The translations under genes and the position numbers were made by a program. From Methanobrevibacter millerae (GTDB lineage Archaea > Methanobacteriota > Methanobacteria > Methanobacteriales > Methanobacteriaceae), in assembly GCF_001477655.1 (NCBI RefSeq), contig NZ_CP011266.1:607001-671000 (forward strand): a stretch of 64,000 bases of DNA, written 5' to 3'. A model generated the notes under the pieces. That model did no database searches, was not told where the DNA came from, and was given only the letters and a program-made list of their open reading frames with translations. Shown in pieces: positions 20,505-31,697 of this stretch; position 1 is the stretch's first letter; the number at the start of each line of letters is the position of its first letter.

Positions 20505-20708
20505 TTATCCTTGTAATTCTTTTAGTCTTTTAGCTATGGCGTCTGCTATGTATTGTTTTGCTTTTTCAAGTTCTTCATAAGAACCTACTAATTTCGGGCC
20601 AAATTCTGTGTGTTCTAGTTTCACATCGAATTTTTCAATAGTATGTGCAAGCATAGCTTCCCCAACACCATTTGGCAATCCCATTTCAAATTCTTGTTCT
20701 TCTTCCAT
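20505..20708 (-). CDS. small acidic protein of unknown function, last gene of the tyrS cluster
   Basis: This 67-residue acidic protein has a predicted helix-strand-helix pattern (MLAHTIEKFDVKLEHTEFG, then a C-terminal amphipathic helix EELEKAKQYIADAIAKRLKE). The ATG directly abuts the tyrS stop codon and is preceded by GGAGG, so it is a real translated gene cotranscribed with tyrS. I do not recognise the family. Its place at the end of an mcm-aIF2-nmd3-tyrS cluster hints at a role linked to translation, but that is only context. Confidence 0.7.
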   Translation of the reverse strand: MEEEQEFEMGLPNGVGEAMLAHTIEKFDVKLEHTEFGPKLVGSYEELEKAKQYIADAIAKRLKELQG

Positions 20709-21671
20709 TTAATTTTCCTCCATGTATTTTCTTACAGGAGCAAAGAATTCAATTAAGAAATCTTTAATTCCATTTTTCAAATCCATTGGATGTAAGTTGC
20801 CTTCACTGAATTCCTTAATTAATTCGTCGTGAGTTAATTCAATGTCTCCGCCGAATTTTTCAGGTCTTTTGATAAGTAAGGTATCTTGATTTGGATAAAC
20901 AAAAGTTTCTGCAATTTCAATCATTGGGTTGTCTTCAATTTCTCCCTGTGGACAGTAACTCTTGTTGATTTTTTTACTGATTTCTTCAACGGAGTCATCT
21001 ACTGCAATGTAATTACCTTTACTTGATGACATTTTCGCATCTCCGTCAAGTCCATGTAATAATGGGGTGTGGATACAAACAGGAACATTTTCTCCAATTT
21101 TTTCCAGGTTTTCACGTGCCAACATTTGGATTTTTCTCTGTTCCATACCTCCCAATGCAATGTCCACTTCAAGTGCCGCCATATCCACAGTTTGCATTAT
21201 TGGATAAATTACGCTAGCTACTTTAGGATTGTCATCAGCACGACTTACTTGGTCCATACTTCTTCTGGCTCTTTTTAATGTGGTCATTGTAGCTAATTGG
21301 TAAACTTTATCAGTATAATCGGAATCTAATTGAAAAGATGAACCATATACATATTCTGTTGTTTCATCAAGACCTAATGCCTGGAAACATTTCTTATTGT
21401 ATTCTGCAGTTTCTGCGATTTCTTCAACGCTTCCTTTTCCATTTAAAAATGCATGGTAATCTGCAAGCAATATTTTAATCTTAAAACCTAATTTTTGTAA
21501 TGTTTTAAGTTTTTGTACAGTCACGGCATGTCCTAAATGGATTTTACCTGAAGGTTCATAACCTGTATAAGCTATAGGATGATCTTTTTTAAGTACTTCT
21601 TTTAATTCTTCTTTATCTATAACTTCTAAGGTTCCTTCTTCAATTAACTGAATTTTTTCTTCAATATTCAT
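20709..21671 (-). CDS. tyrS: tyrosyl-tRNA synthetase, archaeal type
   Basis: This class I aminoacyl-tRNA synthetase charges tRNA-Tyr. At 320 residues it has the length of the compact archaeal/eukaryotic-core enzyme without the bacterial S4 domain. The HIGH motif is HLGH (45-48), after YTGYEPSG, where Y36 and later Y156, Q160 and D163 ([10 protein letters not shown]) shape the tyrosine pocket. The second signature is KMSSS (213-217). AAGTGAT stands before the ATG. The gene sits 8 bases after nmd3 and abuts the small gene downstream, so it belongs to the information-processing operon. Confidence 0.96.
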   Translation of the reverse strand: MNIEEKIQLIEEGTLEVIDKEELKEVLKKDHPIAYTGYEPSGKIHLGHAVTVQKLKTLQKLGFKIKILLADYHAFLNGKGSVEEIAETAEYNKKCFQALGLDETTEYVYGSSFQLDSDYTDKVYQLATMTTLKRARRSMDQVSRADDNPKVASVIYPIMQTVDMAALEVDIALGGMEQRKIQMLARENLEKIGENVPVCIHTPLLHGLDGDAKMSSSKGNYIAVDDSVEEISKKINKSYCPQGEIEDNPMIEIAETFVYPNQDTLLIKRPEKFGGDIELTHDELIKEFSEGNLHPMDLKNGIKDFLIEFFAPVRKYMEEN

Positions 21672-21679
21672 TTTATCAC

Positions 21680-22723
21680 TTATTTAATCAAGTAAATGTA
21701 ATTATCAATTTTAATGATTTTGACTTCATCGCCAATATTATAATCTTTAAAATCATCTTTCATTTCCAAATCAACTGCTGAATAGTCTGCAGGATCCAAT
21801 ATTTGAATTATCTTTGGAGACATTGATATTATTGTAGTCGTTTCAATATCCGTTGATTTTTTAATAAGTTTTATATTGTCCATATTCTTCAGTGGAATAT
21901 TGTGTTTTTTATTGGTTTTGATGTCAATTCCGACAACTCTGTTTTTGTCAATATCACTCACTTGGATAATTCTGTCTTCAAATTCAATAATGTCATTGTT
22001 TTCAAATTCCGGAATTCTAACAGAAATCCAGATTCTATAAAGGCCTTTTCCTGTTGATTTGTCTTCGCTGATGAGTCTTGGAGATTCTTTAATCACTCCT
22101 CCAAATTCATCTTTCAAGTTCTCGGCAACTTTCCGGCCTGTTTTAAAAGACCCGATATAATAATCATAACCTTCTTTTAGCTTTGCAACCTGCGGACAAT
22201 AAGCTAATTTATCTACTTTTGCCTGTTTATCCAAAGTTCTTGCAACTATTTTATCAGCTTTAGCATATTCTTCAGATTTAATTTCACGGTTATCTGCTCT
22301 GAATTGTATCACTGTTTCATAATAGCCTGATTGCATCTTGCTGCATGGTGGACAAACAGTTTTTTTGATTCTAACTTCACAATCATGAGTTTCATCAAGA
22401 CTAACTCCGTAGACATCACCTACAACTTCAACAAAACAGTTCGCAATTGTTCCTTTAATCTGGTCAATTTCAAGGTTAATTTCTTCATTTTCAACCAAAT
22501 CACTGATTTTTATATTTCGTTCCAATGCTCTGTAGATAATTTCATCTTCGGGAAGATATGATTCACTCCATTTTCCTTCTTCTAGACGGCTATTGCAGTG
22601 ACTGCAAATTTCGACATTAATATTTTTGGGAATTTCAATCATTTGAAAATCCTTTAAAAAACAATCGATGCAGATTTCTCCAACCATCTGTTTATCTTTG
22701 CTTCCACATTCTATACAAAACAT
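21680..22723 (-). CDS. nmd3: NMD3-family protein
   Basis: The N-terminus starts with [11 protein letters not shown] and a second pair ICIDC, then SHCNSRL and later VCPPCSKM, giving the zinc-finger series typical of NMD3. The rest matches the archaeal NMD3 core with OB-like and SH3-like parts ([20 protein letters not shown]). The eukaryotic protein is a large-subunit export adaptor that binds the 60S joining face; the archaeal protein lacks the export tail and probably acts as a late 50S biogenesis or anti-association factor. ATG 22723 is chosen over an in-frame TTG at 22732 because the cysteine motif starts there. It lies in an operon with aIF2-beta and tyrS. Confidence 0.9.
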   Translation of the reverse strand: MFCIECGSKDKQMVGEICIDCFLKDFQMIEIPKNINVEICSHCNSRLEEGKWSESYLPEDEIIYRALERNIKISDLVENEEINLEIDQIKGTIANCFVEVVGDVYGVSLDETHDCEVRIKKTVCPPCSKMQSGYYETVIQFRADNREIKSEEYAKADKIVARTLDKQAKVDKLAYCPQVAKLKEGYDYYIGSFKTGRKVAENLKDEFGGVIKESPRLISEDKSTGKGLYRIWISVRIPEFENNDIIEFEDRIIQVSDIDKNRVVGIDIKTNKKHNIPLKNMDNIKLIKKSTDIETTTIISMSPKIIQILDPADYSAVDLEMKDDFKDYNIGDEVKIIKIDNYIYLIK

Positions 22724-22758
22724 AAAAATCAACTAAAAATAAGTAAAAAGATAAAAAA

Positions 22759-23166
22759 TTATAATTGTTTAAGCGGAGCAGTCGCACCACAAGCAGAACA
22801 TTTTAATAAGAAAATTCTGCCTTCCCTTATAATTTTAGTATCTGGTCTGTTACATTCGTGGCAAATAACATATTTGTCCACATAATCTTCAATTCTTTCA
22901 TTAATTAAGTAATGGGTAAATTTACCTTGCAATATTGCTCTTGCACCATCCACATTACCTGCAGTACCTAATTCTCTCATTAAAAATTTCAATAAATGTT
23001 GAGGGTCTCTGTTTAAACCTTCACAAACATCTTTAAAGTTTTTAATAAATGTTCTATTACCTTGGATATCTGAATAAGCTTTAGGAATTTTAAATCTTTT
23101 ATGTTCAAATACTTCAGGAGGTAATTGGTCTATTGCTCTTTCCAATAAATCTTCATATTTATCCAT
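22759..23166 (-). CDS. eif2b: translation initiation factor aIF2 beta subunit
   Basis: The 135-residue protein carries the IF2-beta/IF5 fold and a C-terminal zinc ribbon with C102, C105, C123 and C126 ([11 protein letters not shown] and [13 protein letters not shown]). It is the beta subunit of the trimeric factor that delivers initiator Met-tRNA to the 30S subunit. It has full archaeal length, and GGAG lies before ATG 23166. It is 90 bases downstream of mcm and 35 bases upstream of nmd3, on the same strand. Confidence 0.95.
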   Translation of the reverse strand: MDKYEDLLERAIDQLPPEVFEHKRFKIPKAYSDIQGNRTFIKNFKDVCEGLNRDPQHLLKFLMRELGTAGNVDGARAILQGKFTHYLINERIEDYVDKYVICHECNRPDTKIIREGRIFLLKCSACGATAPLKQL

Positions 23167-23256
23167 ATTATCGCTCCATAAAAATTAGTATAAGTATAAT
23201 ATATTAAATATGATTTTAATCATTTATTAAGTTATTGTTAAAAATCATTATAATAA

Positions 23257-25263
23257 TTATACTCTTTTAACATTTCCCGGACTTGGTTCGTATAAGATTC
23301 CTCTTTGTGTCATGTTCCTTATGAGATTTTCAACTTTATCTTCACTTACACCATGTTTCTCTTCCATATTGGATTTTAAAACAGTTAATGGAGCTTGTCC
23401 ATTGTACTCTTCTTCAATCAACTTGATTTCATCTACAAGAGTACTCATCTTATCCCTTTCTGATTTTGGTCTTCCTCCACTGACAATGTCGGCTTCAATT
23501 TCACCGGTTTCCGGATCAACTCCTGCATCTTTAAGGGATGCCATTTGCAATCTTACGGCTTTTTTAGCATCTTCTCTTTCAACAACTTCTTTTAATTTTA
23601 TTTTAGCACATGCTTCTGCCAGACGAATGATTGCCTCGAGCTGTCTTGCGGTAATTGGAACTGCTGAATTTTCTTCAGTATTGCTGCTGCTGTTTCTTGT
23701 ATCTACATAGAAATTCTTCAATACTTCATTTGCTTCATCACTTAAAACAGGATTAACGTTTTTACGAGCATATGCGATGTATTTTCTAAGTAAATCGGGT
23801 TCAATTTCATAATCTACGGTATTTGACTGGTGGATATTAAGGATGTGCTGTGCAAGTTCTGAATCTCCTTTTCTACTTGGCTTGTCTTCAACAATCCATA
23901 TTAAATCAAAACGGGATAAAATTGGTGGCGGCAGTTCAATTTGATCTGCTAAAACTTTAAATCTGTCAAATCTTCCAAATTTTGGGTTTGCTGCTGCAAG
24001 AACTGAACATCTTGAATTTAAAGTTGCCATAATTCCTGCTTTCGCAATACTTACAGTTTGCTGTTCTAAAGCTTCGTGAAGTGCTGATCGGTCTTCTGAA
24101 CGCATTTTATCCAATTCGTCAACACAAACGTTACCCTGGTCTCCTAAAACCAATGCACCTGCTTCCAAAGACCATCCGCCTAATTCGTCGCGAACAGCAG
24201 CTGCAGTTAAACCCGCACCGGTAGTACCTTTACCACTTGTATAAATACTTCTTGGAGCCAATTTGGAAACGTATTTCAAAATCTGGGACTTACCGATACC
24301 TGGATCTCCTACAATAAGGATGTGGATATCTCCTCTCAAACGGGTTTCATCTTCCAATTGTTTGGCAGATCCTCCAAATAACTGCAATGCGATAGATTCT
24401 TTCACGTCACGATAACCTCTAATTGAAGGAGCTGTTGATTTGATAATTTTTTCATAGATGTTTGGGTCTCTTGACAACTCTAAAATTTCCTCTTCATCCT
24501 CTTCGGATAAATGCAACTCTTCAAATTCCTGTTCTAAAGGTTCGATATGATTTACATAAATGTAATTCTTAAATTTGCCGCTGCGCTCTTCTCTAAATGT
24601 CTTTAAAGTTCCAGTAATTCTTACTTTGTCTCCGGGATTTAATTCATCTACTAAATCATCTTCTAAAATCATCAACATCTGTTTAGGTTCAGTTCCCCCG
24701 GATAAATTCTCTAAAGGTTCCTGCATTCTTGCAGTCTGTGTATCTATATAATGTGATTCCTCCTGAAGCAGTCTGAAGGATCTTCCACCACATTCCCCAC
24801 ATAATGAAGGCTCCAGAATTGTTCTATCTGAAGTCTGCTCAACTTCATGTAAACGCATGCACCCTCGGCATTCAAAAACCGCAGTTTCAATACGTGGCCT
24901 TATTTCATCTGTTTTTCTGACGATACCTTCCGCTGCAACAAATGACCCAATATACTTACTTAACAATATTTTTAAAGGAATGACGTTTGTCACATTTTTA
25001 AATCGAATGTTCAAATCAGCGTCTTTAGCTAATGGGTCGATGTTTTTGACAGCAATTTTTGCGGCTTCAATAACTTCTTCAGGTTTTTCAATCAATAAAT
25101 CCGCCAGGTCTGGATCAAATATTTCTAAAGTATTATAATCTACAGTCAGCGATCTATTGTCTGGATACGTTTCGAGAATTTCAAATACATCATCCTTATA
25201 TGATGTTGCAAAAAATTCTTCGAATTTCGCAATTGATGTTTGTGATTTATTAGTAGATTTCAT
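23257..25263 (-). CDS. mcm: replicative helicase MCM
   Basis: This 668-residue MCM subunit forms the hexameric 3'-5' replicative helicase. The order is an N-terminal A domain, a C4 zinc motif (C132, C135, C155, C158), an OB region, then the AAA+ core with Walker [10 protein letters not shown] (319-327), Walker B VDELDK (381-386), the NP sensor in [11 protein letters not shown] and the arginine finger SRFD (450-453). A C-terminal winged helix (about 600-668) completes it. No intein or internal insertion is visible and the length is standard. It is the only MCM in the window and leads the cluster toward aIF2-beta, although the 90-base gap could hold a separate promoter. Confidence 0.97.
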   Translation of the reverse strand: MKSTNKSQTSIAKFEEFFATSYKDDVFEILETYPDNRSLTVDYNTLEIFDPDLADLLIEKPEEVIEAAKIAVKNIDPLAKDADLNIRFKNVTNVIPLKILLSKYIGSFVAAEGIVRKTDEIRPRIETAVFECRGCMRLHEVEQTSDRTILEPSLCGECGGRSFRLLQEESHYIDTQTARMQEPLENLSGGTEPKQMLMILEDDLVDELNPGDKVRITGTLKTFREERSGKFKNYIYVNHIEPLEQEFEELHLSEEDEEEILELSRDPNIYEKIIKSTAPSIRGYRDVKESIALQLFGGSAKQLEDETRLRGDIHILIVGDPGIGKSQILKYVSKLAPRSIYTSGKGTTGAGLTAAAVRDELGGWSLEAGALVLGDQGNVCVDELDKMRSEDRSALHEALEQQTVSIAKAGIMATLNSRCSVLAAANPKFGRFDRFKVLADQIELPPPILSRFDLIWIVEDKPSRKGDSELAQHILNIHQSNTVDYEIEPDLLRKYIAYARKNVNPVLSDEANEVLKNFYVDTRNSSSNTEENSAVPITARQLEAIIRLAEACAKIKLKEVVEREDAKKAVRLQMASLKDAGVDPETGEIEADIVSGGRPKSERDKMSTLVDEIKLIEEEYNGQAPLTVLKSNMEEKHGVSEDKVENLIRNMTQRGILYEPSPGNVKRV

Positions 25264-25380
25264 TAATATTACATTATCTTTTCATACTTAAAAAATAATT
25301 GGATAGAGCATTTGATAAGTAAAAATTATATATTAAAATAAATAAAAAATATTATTAATATCATTTAAAATGAGGTTATT

Positions 25381-25800
25381 ATGAGAAAATCAAGATTAAA
25401 CTTATTTAAATCCACTTCTATGTTAATTGCAGTCGTTGGAATTATCATGGTTATTGCTACAATAATTGTAGTGGCATATGTCGGATTTAGTATTGCAAAC
25501 GAGTCAATCACTGACCAGATTTCTTCAGGAAATCAATATGATGACCTGGCTAATTTAAAATCGCAATATGGCGATATACAATCAAAATTTGATTCCGTTA
25601 AATCAACATATTATTCTGGTGGAAGTGATGATGTTGAAAAATATAATAATGCCAGATTAGAACTTTCACGGGCAAGTTCGGCCATTGACAATGTTCAGTC
25701 TGCATTGGATGCCAATAAGCCATCAAATGAGGTTGATAGTAGAATCGCTTTTGCTAATCAAAAATTATCTGATGCTCGTCAAGCATACGAAAATCTTTAA
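25381..25800 (+). CDS. small membrane-anchored coiled-coil protein of unknown function
   Basis: At 139 residues, it has a short basic N-terminus (MRKSRLNLFKS), one strong membrane helix (about 16-40) and an outer part rich in heptad-like leucine, alanine and serine (about 55-139, LKSQYGDIQSKFDSVKST), which suggests a coiled coil. GAGGTTATT lies upstream of the ATG, with a TATA-like AAAATTATATATTA about 60 bases before it. The topology would place the coil outside the membrane if the positive-inside rule holds. I do not recognise the family. It is divergent from mcm and converges on the FtsJ gene. Confidence 0.7.
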   Translation: MRKSRLNLFKSTSMLIAVVGIIMVIATIIVVAYVGFSIANESITDQISSGNQYDDLANLKSQYGDIQSKFDSVKSTYYSGGSDDVEKYNNARLELSRASSAIDNVQSALDANKPSNEVDSRIAFANQKLSDARQAYENL

Positions 25801-25807
25801 TCTTTTT

Positions 25808-26431
25808 TTATTTATTTTTTATCCTGTGTTTATAGCCCAAGCCAACAACATACATTTCAGAACTTTTTTTACGTGATGACGGTGGTTTTGTTGTTTTAAC
25901 CTGTCTGAATTTCTTTTTAAGACCATCTAACATTTTCTTATATTCTGGGCCCTGAAATACTTTCATAACAAGATTTCCTTTTTGTTCTAGGATATTGTCC
26001 GCTATTCCAATAACTGCATTTGTCAGGTCAATTGATCTGAGCTGGTCAAGGTTTTTAATGCCGCATAATTCCGGAGATGCATCGCTCATAACCACTTTTG
26101 CCTTTCCTCCAATTACACGCATGATTTTTCCCTGAACTTCCTGTGTGGTGAAGTCCCCTTTTATTCTGAAGTAATTTTCTTCGGGAAGTGTTCTTATATG
26201 GTTCAAATCAACACCAACAACAATGCCTTCTTCACCCACTTTCTCTAAGGCTACCTGTGACCATCCTCCTGGTGCAGCTCCAAGGTCAACTACGGTATTT
26301 GATTGTTTTATTATTTTGTATTTTTTGTCTAATTGTTTTAGTTTATATGATGCTCTTGAGCGATAATCTTCCGCTTTTGCACGTTTGTAATATGGGTCTT
26401 TTTTTCTCTCCATCTGCCATTTGCTTCCCAT
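25808..26431 (-). CDS. rlmE: FtsJ/RlmE-type 2'-O-ribose RNA methyltransferase
   Basis: The Rossmann SAM site is [13 protein letters not shown]. The K-D-K-E catalytic set of FtsJ enzymes is visible as [25 protein letters not shown] and the glutamate in [11 protein letters not shown]. By homology it methylates a ribose 2'-OH in 23S rRNA. ATG 26431 ([12 protein letters not shown]) has GGAGG seven bases upstream; a longer frame reaching 26482 lies inside the neighbour and is not used. It starts one base after the stop of the phosphodiesterase gene, so they form an operon. Confidence 0.93.
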   Translation of the reverse strand: MGSKWQMERKKDPYYKRAKAEDYRSRASYKLKQLDKKYKIIKQSNTVVDLGAAPGGWSQVALEKVGEEGIVVGVDLNHIRTLPEENYFRIKGDFTTQEVQGKIMRVIGGKAKVVMSDASPELCGIKNLDQLRSIDLTNAVIGIADNILEQKGNLVMKVFQGPEYKKMLDGLKKKFRQVKTTKPPSSRKKSSEMYVVGLGYKHRIKNK

Positions 26432-26432
26432 G

Positions 26433-26963
26433 TTATTCCTCCGGGTATTGGCTGAAATCCAGTGCACTGCATACTGGTGCACCTATCTTAACAATTTCCA
26501 CATCAACATTTTTATCATTAATTTCAAGCAGCATTACAGTTCTGTCTGCAAGTCTGGGGACAATCGGACTTCCAGGATTTAAAAGAAGAACATCTTCTAC
26601 CTGTTCTATTTTAGGCTGGTGAGAATGTCCTGTAACTAAAATATTGACATCCAACTGCTTTGCCAGGTATAATAATTGCTGTGTGTCTGCTCTTGGATAA
26701 ACTTCGCCGTGTGCCACTCCAATTTTCACACCTTCACATTCAATCACTCGGGCTTTAGGCAAATCCAGACCAGCAACCCTATCCATATTTCCCTGGATAG
26801 CAACTACTGGTGCTGTTTCTTCAAGTTTATTAATAACATCCATTGTTGTCAAATCCCCTGCATGTATTATCAAATCAACATTTTCAAATGATTGCAAAAC
26901 TTTTTCAGGTATCTGTCTGGCCCTGTCGGGAATGTGTGTATCTGAAATTAATCCTATTAGCAT
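26433..26963 (-). CDS. YfcE/MJ0936-type metallophosphoesterase
   Basis: This is a compact calcineurin-like phosphoesterase with the five metal motifs: SDTH (D8, H10), HAGD, GNMD, AHGE and GHSH, in standard order. MJ0936 and YfcE hydrolyse phosphodiester model substrates; the natural substrate is unknown. The 176-residue length is normal for the family. GAGG precedes ATG 26963. The next gene, the FtsJ-type methyltransferase, starts one base past its stop, so an RNA-related role is possible but unproven. Confidence 0.9.
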   Translation of the reverse strand: MLIGLISDTHIPDRARQIPEKVLQSFENVDLIIHAGDLTTMDVINKLEETAPVVAIQGNMDRVAGLDLPKARVIECEGVKIGVAHGEVYPRADTQQLLYLAKQLDVNILVTGHSHQPKIEQVEDVLLLNPGSPIVPRLADRTVMLLEINDKNVDVEIVKIGAPVCSALDFSQYPEE

Positions 26964-27028
26964 AATATTTTCCTCAAATATATTTTGTTTATCATCACTA
27001 TTAAATTTAAAATAAAAACAGTTATTAA

Positions 27029-27041
27029 TTTATAAATATAT
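27029..27041 (+). promoter_or_regulatory. TATA box of purP
   Basis: A run of TTTATAAATATAT lies about 35-45 bases before the purP ATG at 27075, consistent with a short 5' leader that contains GAGG at 27061-27064. Confidence 0.5.
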
Positions 27042-27074
27042 AAATATTATTATCATCTTCGAGGATTGATTTTT

Positions 27075-28166
27075 ATGGGAGAAGTAAAAAAAGAAGATAT
27101 TTTGGAGATTTTAAGTAAATATGATAAAGACGAAATAACCCTCGCTACATTAGGAAGCCACACTTCTTTACATATTTTGCAAGGTGCAAAAGAAGAAGGT
27201 TTCAGAACCGCTATCGTCTGTGAAAAAGGAAGGGAAGTTCCTTATCAAAGATTTGATGTAGCTGACGAATATATTATTGTTGATGAATTTAAGGACATTG
27301 TAAATGAAGATGTTCAGCAGCAATTAAGGGATATGAATGCTATTGTAATTCCGCATGGTTCCTTTGTAGCTTACGCAGGTTTGGATAATGTCGAAGACAA
27401 ATTCAATGTTCCTATGTTTGGTAATAGGGATGTTTTAAGATGGGAAGCAGAAAGAGATAAGGAAAGAGCATTGCTTGTAGAAGGAAATGTACGTATTCCT
27501 TATAAATATGATAATCCATCACAAATCGACAGACCAGTAATGGTTAAATTCCCTGGAGCAAGAGGAGGAAGAGGTTATTTTGTAGCATCATCTCCAGAAG
27601 AATTTGATTCCAAAATCGAAGCAATGAAATCTCGTGGCTGGTTGGAAGACTCTGATGTTGAAGCAGCACACATTGAAGAATATGTTTCAGGATGTAATTA
27701 CTGTATTCACTATTTCTACTCCGCATTGGAAGATAAAGTTGAATTGATGGGTATGGATACAAGATATGAATCAAGTATTGATGGTTTTGTAAGAATGCCT
27801 GCTAAAGATCAATTGGATATTGATTTAAGTCCTTCCTATGTTGTAACCGGTAATCACCCTGCTGTAATCAGAGAATCATTACTTCCACAGGTATTTGATA
27901 TGGCTGATAAGTTAGTTGAAAGCGCTAAAAAATTAGTACAGCCAGGTTTAAACGGACCGTTCTGTATGCAGACTTTAGTCAACGATAACTTGGAAGTAAT
28001 TTGTTTTGAAATCAGTGCAAGAACTGATGGTGGAACAAACACCTTTATGGACGGATCTCCTTATTCATACTTAACTTACGGAAAACCGATGAGTATGGGA
28101 AGAAGAATTGCTTTAGAAATTAAAAATGCTATAGAAAAAGAAGAATTAGAAAAAATAATAACATAA
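27075..28166 (+). CDS. purP: FAICAR synthetase PurP
   Basis: This is the archaeal formate-dependent enzyme that converts AICAR to FAICAR with ATP in purine synthesis, replacing the folate-dependent PurH step. It has an ATP-grasp fold of about 363 residues; characteristic stretches include TLGSHTSLHILQGAKEEGF, KFPGARGGRGYF in the nucleotide loop and EISARTDGGTNTFM in the metal/ATP site. ATG 27075 (MGEVKKED) is chosen because GAGG lies ten bases upstream; the in-frame TTG at 27066 would sit on that site. The 3' end shares a strong hairpin with the convergent gene at 28169. Confidence 0.95.
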   Translation: MGEVKKEDILEILSKYDKDEITLATLGSHTSLHILQGAKEEGFRTAIVCEKGREVPYQRFDVADEYIIVDEFKDIVNEDVQQQLRDMNAIVIPHGSFVAYAGLDNVEDKFNVPMFGNRDVLRWEAERDKERALLVEGNVRIPYKYDNPSQIDRPVMVKFPGARGGRGYFVASSPEEFDSKIEAMKSRGWLEDSDVEAAHIEEYVSGCNYCIHYFYSALEDKVELMGMDTRYESSIDGFVRMPAKDQLDIDLSPSYVVTGNHPAVIRESLLPQVFDMADKLVESAKKLVQPGLNGPFCMQTLVNDNLEVICFEISARTDGGTNTFMDGSPYSYLTYGKPMSMGRRIALEIKNAIEKEELEKIIT

Positions 28167-28190
28167 ATTCAGTTATTATTTTTATTTTTA
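28152..28190. terminator. bidirectional hairpin between purP and a membrane-protein gene
   Basis: AATAATAAC (28154-28162) pairs with GTTATTATT (28172-28180) around a nine-base loop, extendable by flanking A/T pairs, and is followed by repeated TTTATT units. The stem contains the last codons of both convergent genes, so it could end transcripts from either side. Confidence 0.65.
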
Positions 28191-28579
28191 TTTTTATTTT
28201 TACCGATTTTTTGCTTTTTTTCCTGTTCTTTCAATGCTTTTTCACGGCTTCTTTTAGCCCATGCACCAACAAAACCAATAAATGCACCTACAAGAAGGAT
28301 AATCAACACTAATGAAACTGTTCCTGTTGGTGTTGAAAAGAATCCGCTAAATTCTCCAAATGTTCCCTGAAATGCCAAAACTACAATTGGCGTTGCTGCA
28401 AGAGCACCTAATATAATACCATATTTGATGTTTTTAGCTGTATATCCAACATATATTAATCCTATGGCTGAAAATAGGAATAACCAATCATATGTATGTG
28501 CTGCAAGAATAATCAATCCTGCAGTAACTGCAGCACCAATTATCAATGATTTCCAATCAATATCCATTTTTGAACTCAT
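28169..28579 (-). CDS. membrane protein of unknown function with Asn-Lys tail
   Basis: This 136-residue protein has about four hydrophobic helices (from residue 10 to 108) and a charged cytoplasmic-looking tail (KRSREKALKEQEKK) ending in alternating Lys-Asn. That tail is encoded by the repeated hexamer that also forms the terminator T-runs of the region. GGGAG precedes ATG 28579, three bases past the stop of the upstream membrane gene, so the two are cotranscribed. It resembles small archaeal multi-helix proteins of the DUF5518 type, but I am not sure of the family. Confidence 0.65.
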   Translation of the reverse strand: MSSKMDIDWKSLIIGAAVTAGLIILAAHTYDWLFLFSAIGLIYVGYTAKNIKYGIILGALAATPIVVLAFQGTFGEFSGFFSTPTGTVSLVLIILLVGAFIGFVGAWAKRSREKALKEQEKKQKIGKNKNKNKNNN

Positions 28580-28582
28580 ATA

Positions 28583-28960
28583 TTATCTCCCATCTTTTTT
28601 TGAAGAAATTGCTCCTCCGACTGCTCCAGTAATTCCCATTACTATTGCATAGTAAATTAAATCTTTAACTACTTCAATTAAGCTGGCCACTCCGGAAATT
28701 GTAAATCCGCTAAGTCCACCTAAAACTCCCATAAAGCTTCCGCCAACTGTGGCAAGTATAATAAAAAGTATCGCGGCTACTATCGTACCAAATGCTCCGG
28801 CAACAGCGGCATTCCATAGTCCACCAGTTATGCCTGAATGGGCAATATAACCAACTATAAATCCAACAATCAATAATCCTATAAATTCATAGTGTGAAAA
28901 GAATGCTCTAACACCTAATGTTAATATAAAACCAACGATTACCGCACTCCATTTAGTCAT
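28583..28960 (-). CDS. small glycine-rich membrane protein, DUF5518-like
   Basis: This 125-residue protein is almost entirely membrane helices rich in Gly and Ala (GITGGLWNAAVAGAFGTIVAA, GITGAVGGAIS), the pattern I associate with DUF5518-like archaeal membrane proteins. GGTGAAATA precedes ATG 28960. It is first in a two-gene operon with the next membrane gene. The function is unknown; no catalytic residues are evident. Confidence 0.65.
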   Translation of the reverse strand: MTKWSAVIVGFILTLGVRAFFSHYEFIGLLIVGFIVGYIAHSGITGGLWNAAVAGAFGTIVAAILFIILATVGGSFMGVLGGLSGFTISGVASLIEVVKDLIYYAIVMGITGAVGGAISSKKDGR

Positions 28961-29022
28961 TATTTCACCTTAAATAAATTACTGAATAATAATTTGTATT
29001 TTCATATTAAATAATTTATGAT

Positions 29023-31620
29023 TTAATATATGTCAGACAGTTTGTCTTTAATCTTTTCAAGCACTGCCAAATGCATTCTTTTTGTAAACTCTGCCCTATC
29101 ATTCTGGTTCAATACATCAAGATATCCCTGTGAAACAAGATTAAATGCAAATGGTGTTGGAATTACTGTATTAATGGTTTTTATTTCCATTTCTTCTGAT
29201 GCAATCCATTCTATTACTTTCTGTGCATTTTCAACATCCATATAATCTTCTAAGGCTTCTCTTTTAGCTTCCTTTAATATTGAGAAATTTTCATCCATTT
29301 CCTGGACAAACTTCAGCAGTATTTTTCCCCGCACCTGCTGGCGGCCAACGGATTTTGATTCCCCTTTGTATCTTCTCAGCGTCATCAATGATCTTCCGGC
29401 ACAATGTCTGAATCTGCTGGCAAGTGTTTCTGTCTTGTCCAGTGACTGCGTAAGTATCGGACGGAAATTTTCAGGAGTCAATTCATTAAATGATTCAAGT
29501 CCTCCAATTTTGCTGTCTGAACTTAAGTAAAATCCGTTGTCTGATATGGATATTGTAACATTCATATTGTATCTTCTTGCTACCAAGTAAGCTACTGCAC
29601 GTGACAGTGCATCATTCACCTTTCTTCCGAACAAACTATGAAATATTACAAAGCGTCTGTCACCAAAACCGCGGTAATATTCAACCAACATTTTTCTGTT
29701 GCTTGGAATCTGAGCATATTTGAACTGTTCAACAAAATATTCATATATTGAATTGGCCGCAAAGTCATCAACATAGAGGTAATCATAAATAAACTCCATA
29801 ATATCTTCTTTGCTTCTTCGGTATTGGAACTTTGAATCCATGAGTGCTCTAAAGCGTTGAATGTCCATGGCCAAATCAAAGGACAATGGTAGCTGTTGTG
29901 AAAACCATGATGGGATTGTTGGCGGGCCGCTTGATGGTGAAACATTAATTGTCATTCCTTTTCCATAATTAAATCTGTATGTGCTTCCTCCTAAAACGAA
30001 TGTATCTCCTTTTTTGAGTCTTTCCATAAATTCCGATTCAATTTTACCTACAGTTTCACCGTCACACTTAACCAAAACGCCAGAACTGTCTGGAATTGTA
30101 CCGATATTTGTTGAATATAACATTCTGGCTAGTTTTCCTCTTTTTCCAAATGTTCTTTTCTCATAATCTATCCATATTTTAGCATAGACATATCTTTCTT
30201 CAAGCTGAGGATATTCTCCCGCCATATAACTTAAAACATCTTCGTAATCATCTTTTGTTAAGTCTTTATAACAGTAGCTTTTTCTTATCACGTCATATGC
30301 ATAGTCAATATCCCAAACGTTTTCAATGCTCATTCCATAAATATGCTGGGCTAAAACATCAAGGCAATTTTTAGGAATCTGTATTTTATCTATTTTTCCT
30401 TCTTTGGCATTTTTTAAAAGAACAGAGCATTCAACCAAATCATCTCTATCGGTTACAATAATTTTTCCTCTGGACTTTTCATGCAGTCTATGGCCGCTTC
30501 GACCAATTCTTTGCAGTGCTCTTGAAACGGATTTTGGCGAGTTAATTAAAACGACCAAGTCTATATATCCGATGTCAATTCCCAGCTCAAGGGATGTTGA
30601 AGATACAACAGCTTTGAGATTTCCCTCCTTTAAATTATTTTCTGTTTCAAGGCGAACTTCCTTTGAAAGGGAGGAATGGTGTGCCATGATATTTTTGCTG
30701 TTGTAGTTCATTGGAAACATTTTTTTAAGATTATAGACAAATCTTTCAGTTCCGCTACGGGTATTGGTAAAGATAAGTGTTGTTTTATTTTCCTGGATTA
30801 AATCGTCAAGTAAACTGTATAATCCTAAACGGGTATCCTCTTCATCTGCAATGGTGATGTCGCTAACCGGACACATCACTTCCATATCAAGGTCTTTTAA
30901 ATAATTGATGTTTACAATTTCACAGTCACGTTCAACGCCATATTCATATCCAACCAAAAAACGCGCTACTTCTTTAAGCGGACTGACTGTAGCAGAAAGA
31001 CCAATCCTTGTAAAATTTCCAACAAGATGTTGAAGTCTCTCAAGTGACAAGCTTAAGTGAACTCCACGCTTATTTTCAGCTAATGAATGTATCTCATCAA
31101 TGATTACATATTTCACATGACTCAATTTTTCCCTAAACTTAGGCGCAACAAGAAGAATGGACAGGGTTTCGGGTGTTGTAATCAGGATGTGTGGCGGAAC
31201 CTTAAGCATTTTTTGCCTTTGATACTGTGTTGTATCTCCTGTCCGCACGGCTTTCCTAATGCCTAAGGGTTTACCTGCAATTTCTTCTATTTCTCGCAAT
31301 GGTTCATCAAGGTTTTTTTCAATATCGTTATCCAATGCTTTTAGGGGAGAAATATATATGCAGTATACCTTATCTTCAAGCTTTCCATTTTCGGACAGTG
31401 CTGTTAATTCGCTTATGATTGATAGAAATGATGTTAATGTTTTTCCGGAACCTGTTGGTGAAGAAACTAAAATGTTTTTATTTTTATGGATTTCAACAAT
31501 TGATCTTTTTTGAGCAGGAGTAAAATCATCAAATTTTGAATCAAACCATTTCCTTACCCATGGATGAAGTGTTTTATAAATTGCCTTTTTAGAATAATTT
31601 TTTGTTTGCTCATGAATCAT
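29023..31620 (-). CDS. lhr: Lhr-type large superfamily 2 helicase
   Basis: This protein of about 865 residues has a DEAD/H-like ATPase with motif I SPTGSGKT near 55-62, motif II DEIHSLA, motif III LSATVSP and motif [11 protein letters not shown], then the winged-helix and Lhr-specific C-terminal region ([17 protein letters not shown]). Lhr-core enzymes are 3'-5' translocases on DNA and DNA:RNA hybrids, linked to repair. The length fits Lhr-core, without the bacterial Lhr-CTD extension. ATG 31620 (MIHEQTKN) is chosen over a TTG at 31629. It is a single gene, divergent from the HEAT-repeat gene. Confidence 0.93.
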   Translation of the reverse strand: MIHEQTKNYSKKAIYKTLHPWVRKWFDSKFDDFTPAQKRSIVEIHKNKNILVSSPTGSGKTLTSFLSIISELTALSENGKLEDKVYCIYISPLKALDNDIEKNLDEPLREIEEIAGKPLGIRKAVRTGDTTQYQRQKMLKVPPHILITTPETLSILLVAPKFREKLSHVKYVIIDEIHSLAENKRGVHLSLSLERLQHLVGNFTRIGLSATVSPLKEVARFLVGYEYGVERDCEIVNINYLKDLDMEVMCPVSDITIADEEDTRLGLYSLLDDLIQENKTTLIFTNTRSGTERFVYNLKKMFPMNYNSKNIMAHHSSLSKEVRLETENNLKEGNLKAVVSSTSLELGIDIGYIDLVVLINSPKSVSRALQRIGRSGHRLHEKSRGKIIVTDRDDLVECSVLLKNAKEGKIDKIQIPKNCLDVLAQHIYGMSIENVWDIDYAYDVIRKSYCYKDLTKDDYEDVLSYMAGEYPQLEERYVYAKIWIDYEKRTFGKRGKLARMLYSTNIGTIPDSSGVLVKCDGETVGKIESEFMERLKKGDTFVLGGSTYRFNYGKGMTINVSPSSGPPTIPSWFSQQLPLSFDLAMDIQRFRALMDSKFQYRRSKEDIMEFIYDYLYVDDFAANSIYEYFVEQFKYAQIPSNRKMLVEYYRGFGDRRFVIFHSLFGRKVNDALSRAVAYLVARRYNMNVTISISDNGFYLSSDSKIGGLESFNELTPENFRPILTQSLDKTETLASRFRHCAGRSLMTLRRYKGESKSVGRQQVRGKILLKFVQEMDENFSILKEAKREALEDYMDVENAQKVIEWIASEEMEIKTINTVIPTPFAFNLVSQGYLDVLNQNDRAEFTKRMHLAVLEKIKDKLSDIY

Positions 31621-31697
31621 AGTAATCAATTTTTTGTCTTAAAGATTATATATTTACGAAATCTAATATTAATATACTGATATTAGAGGTTATAAAA

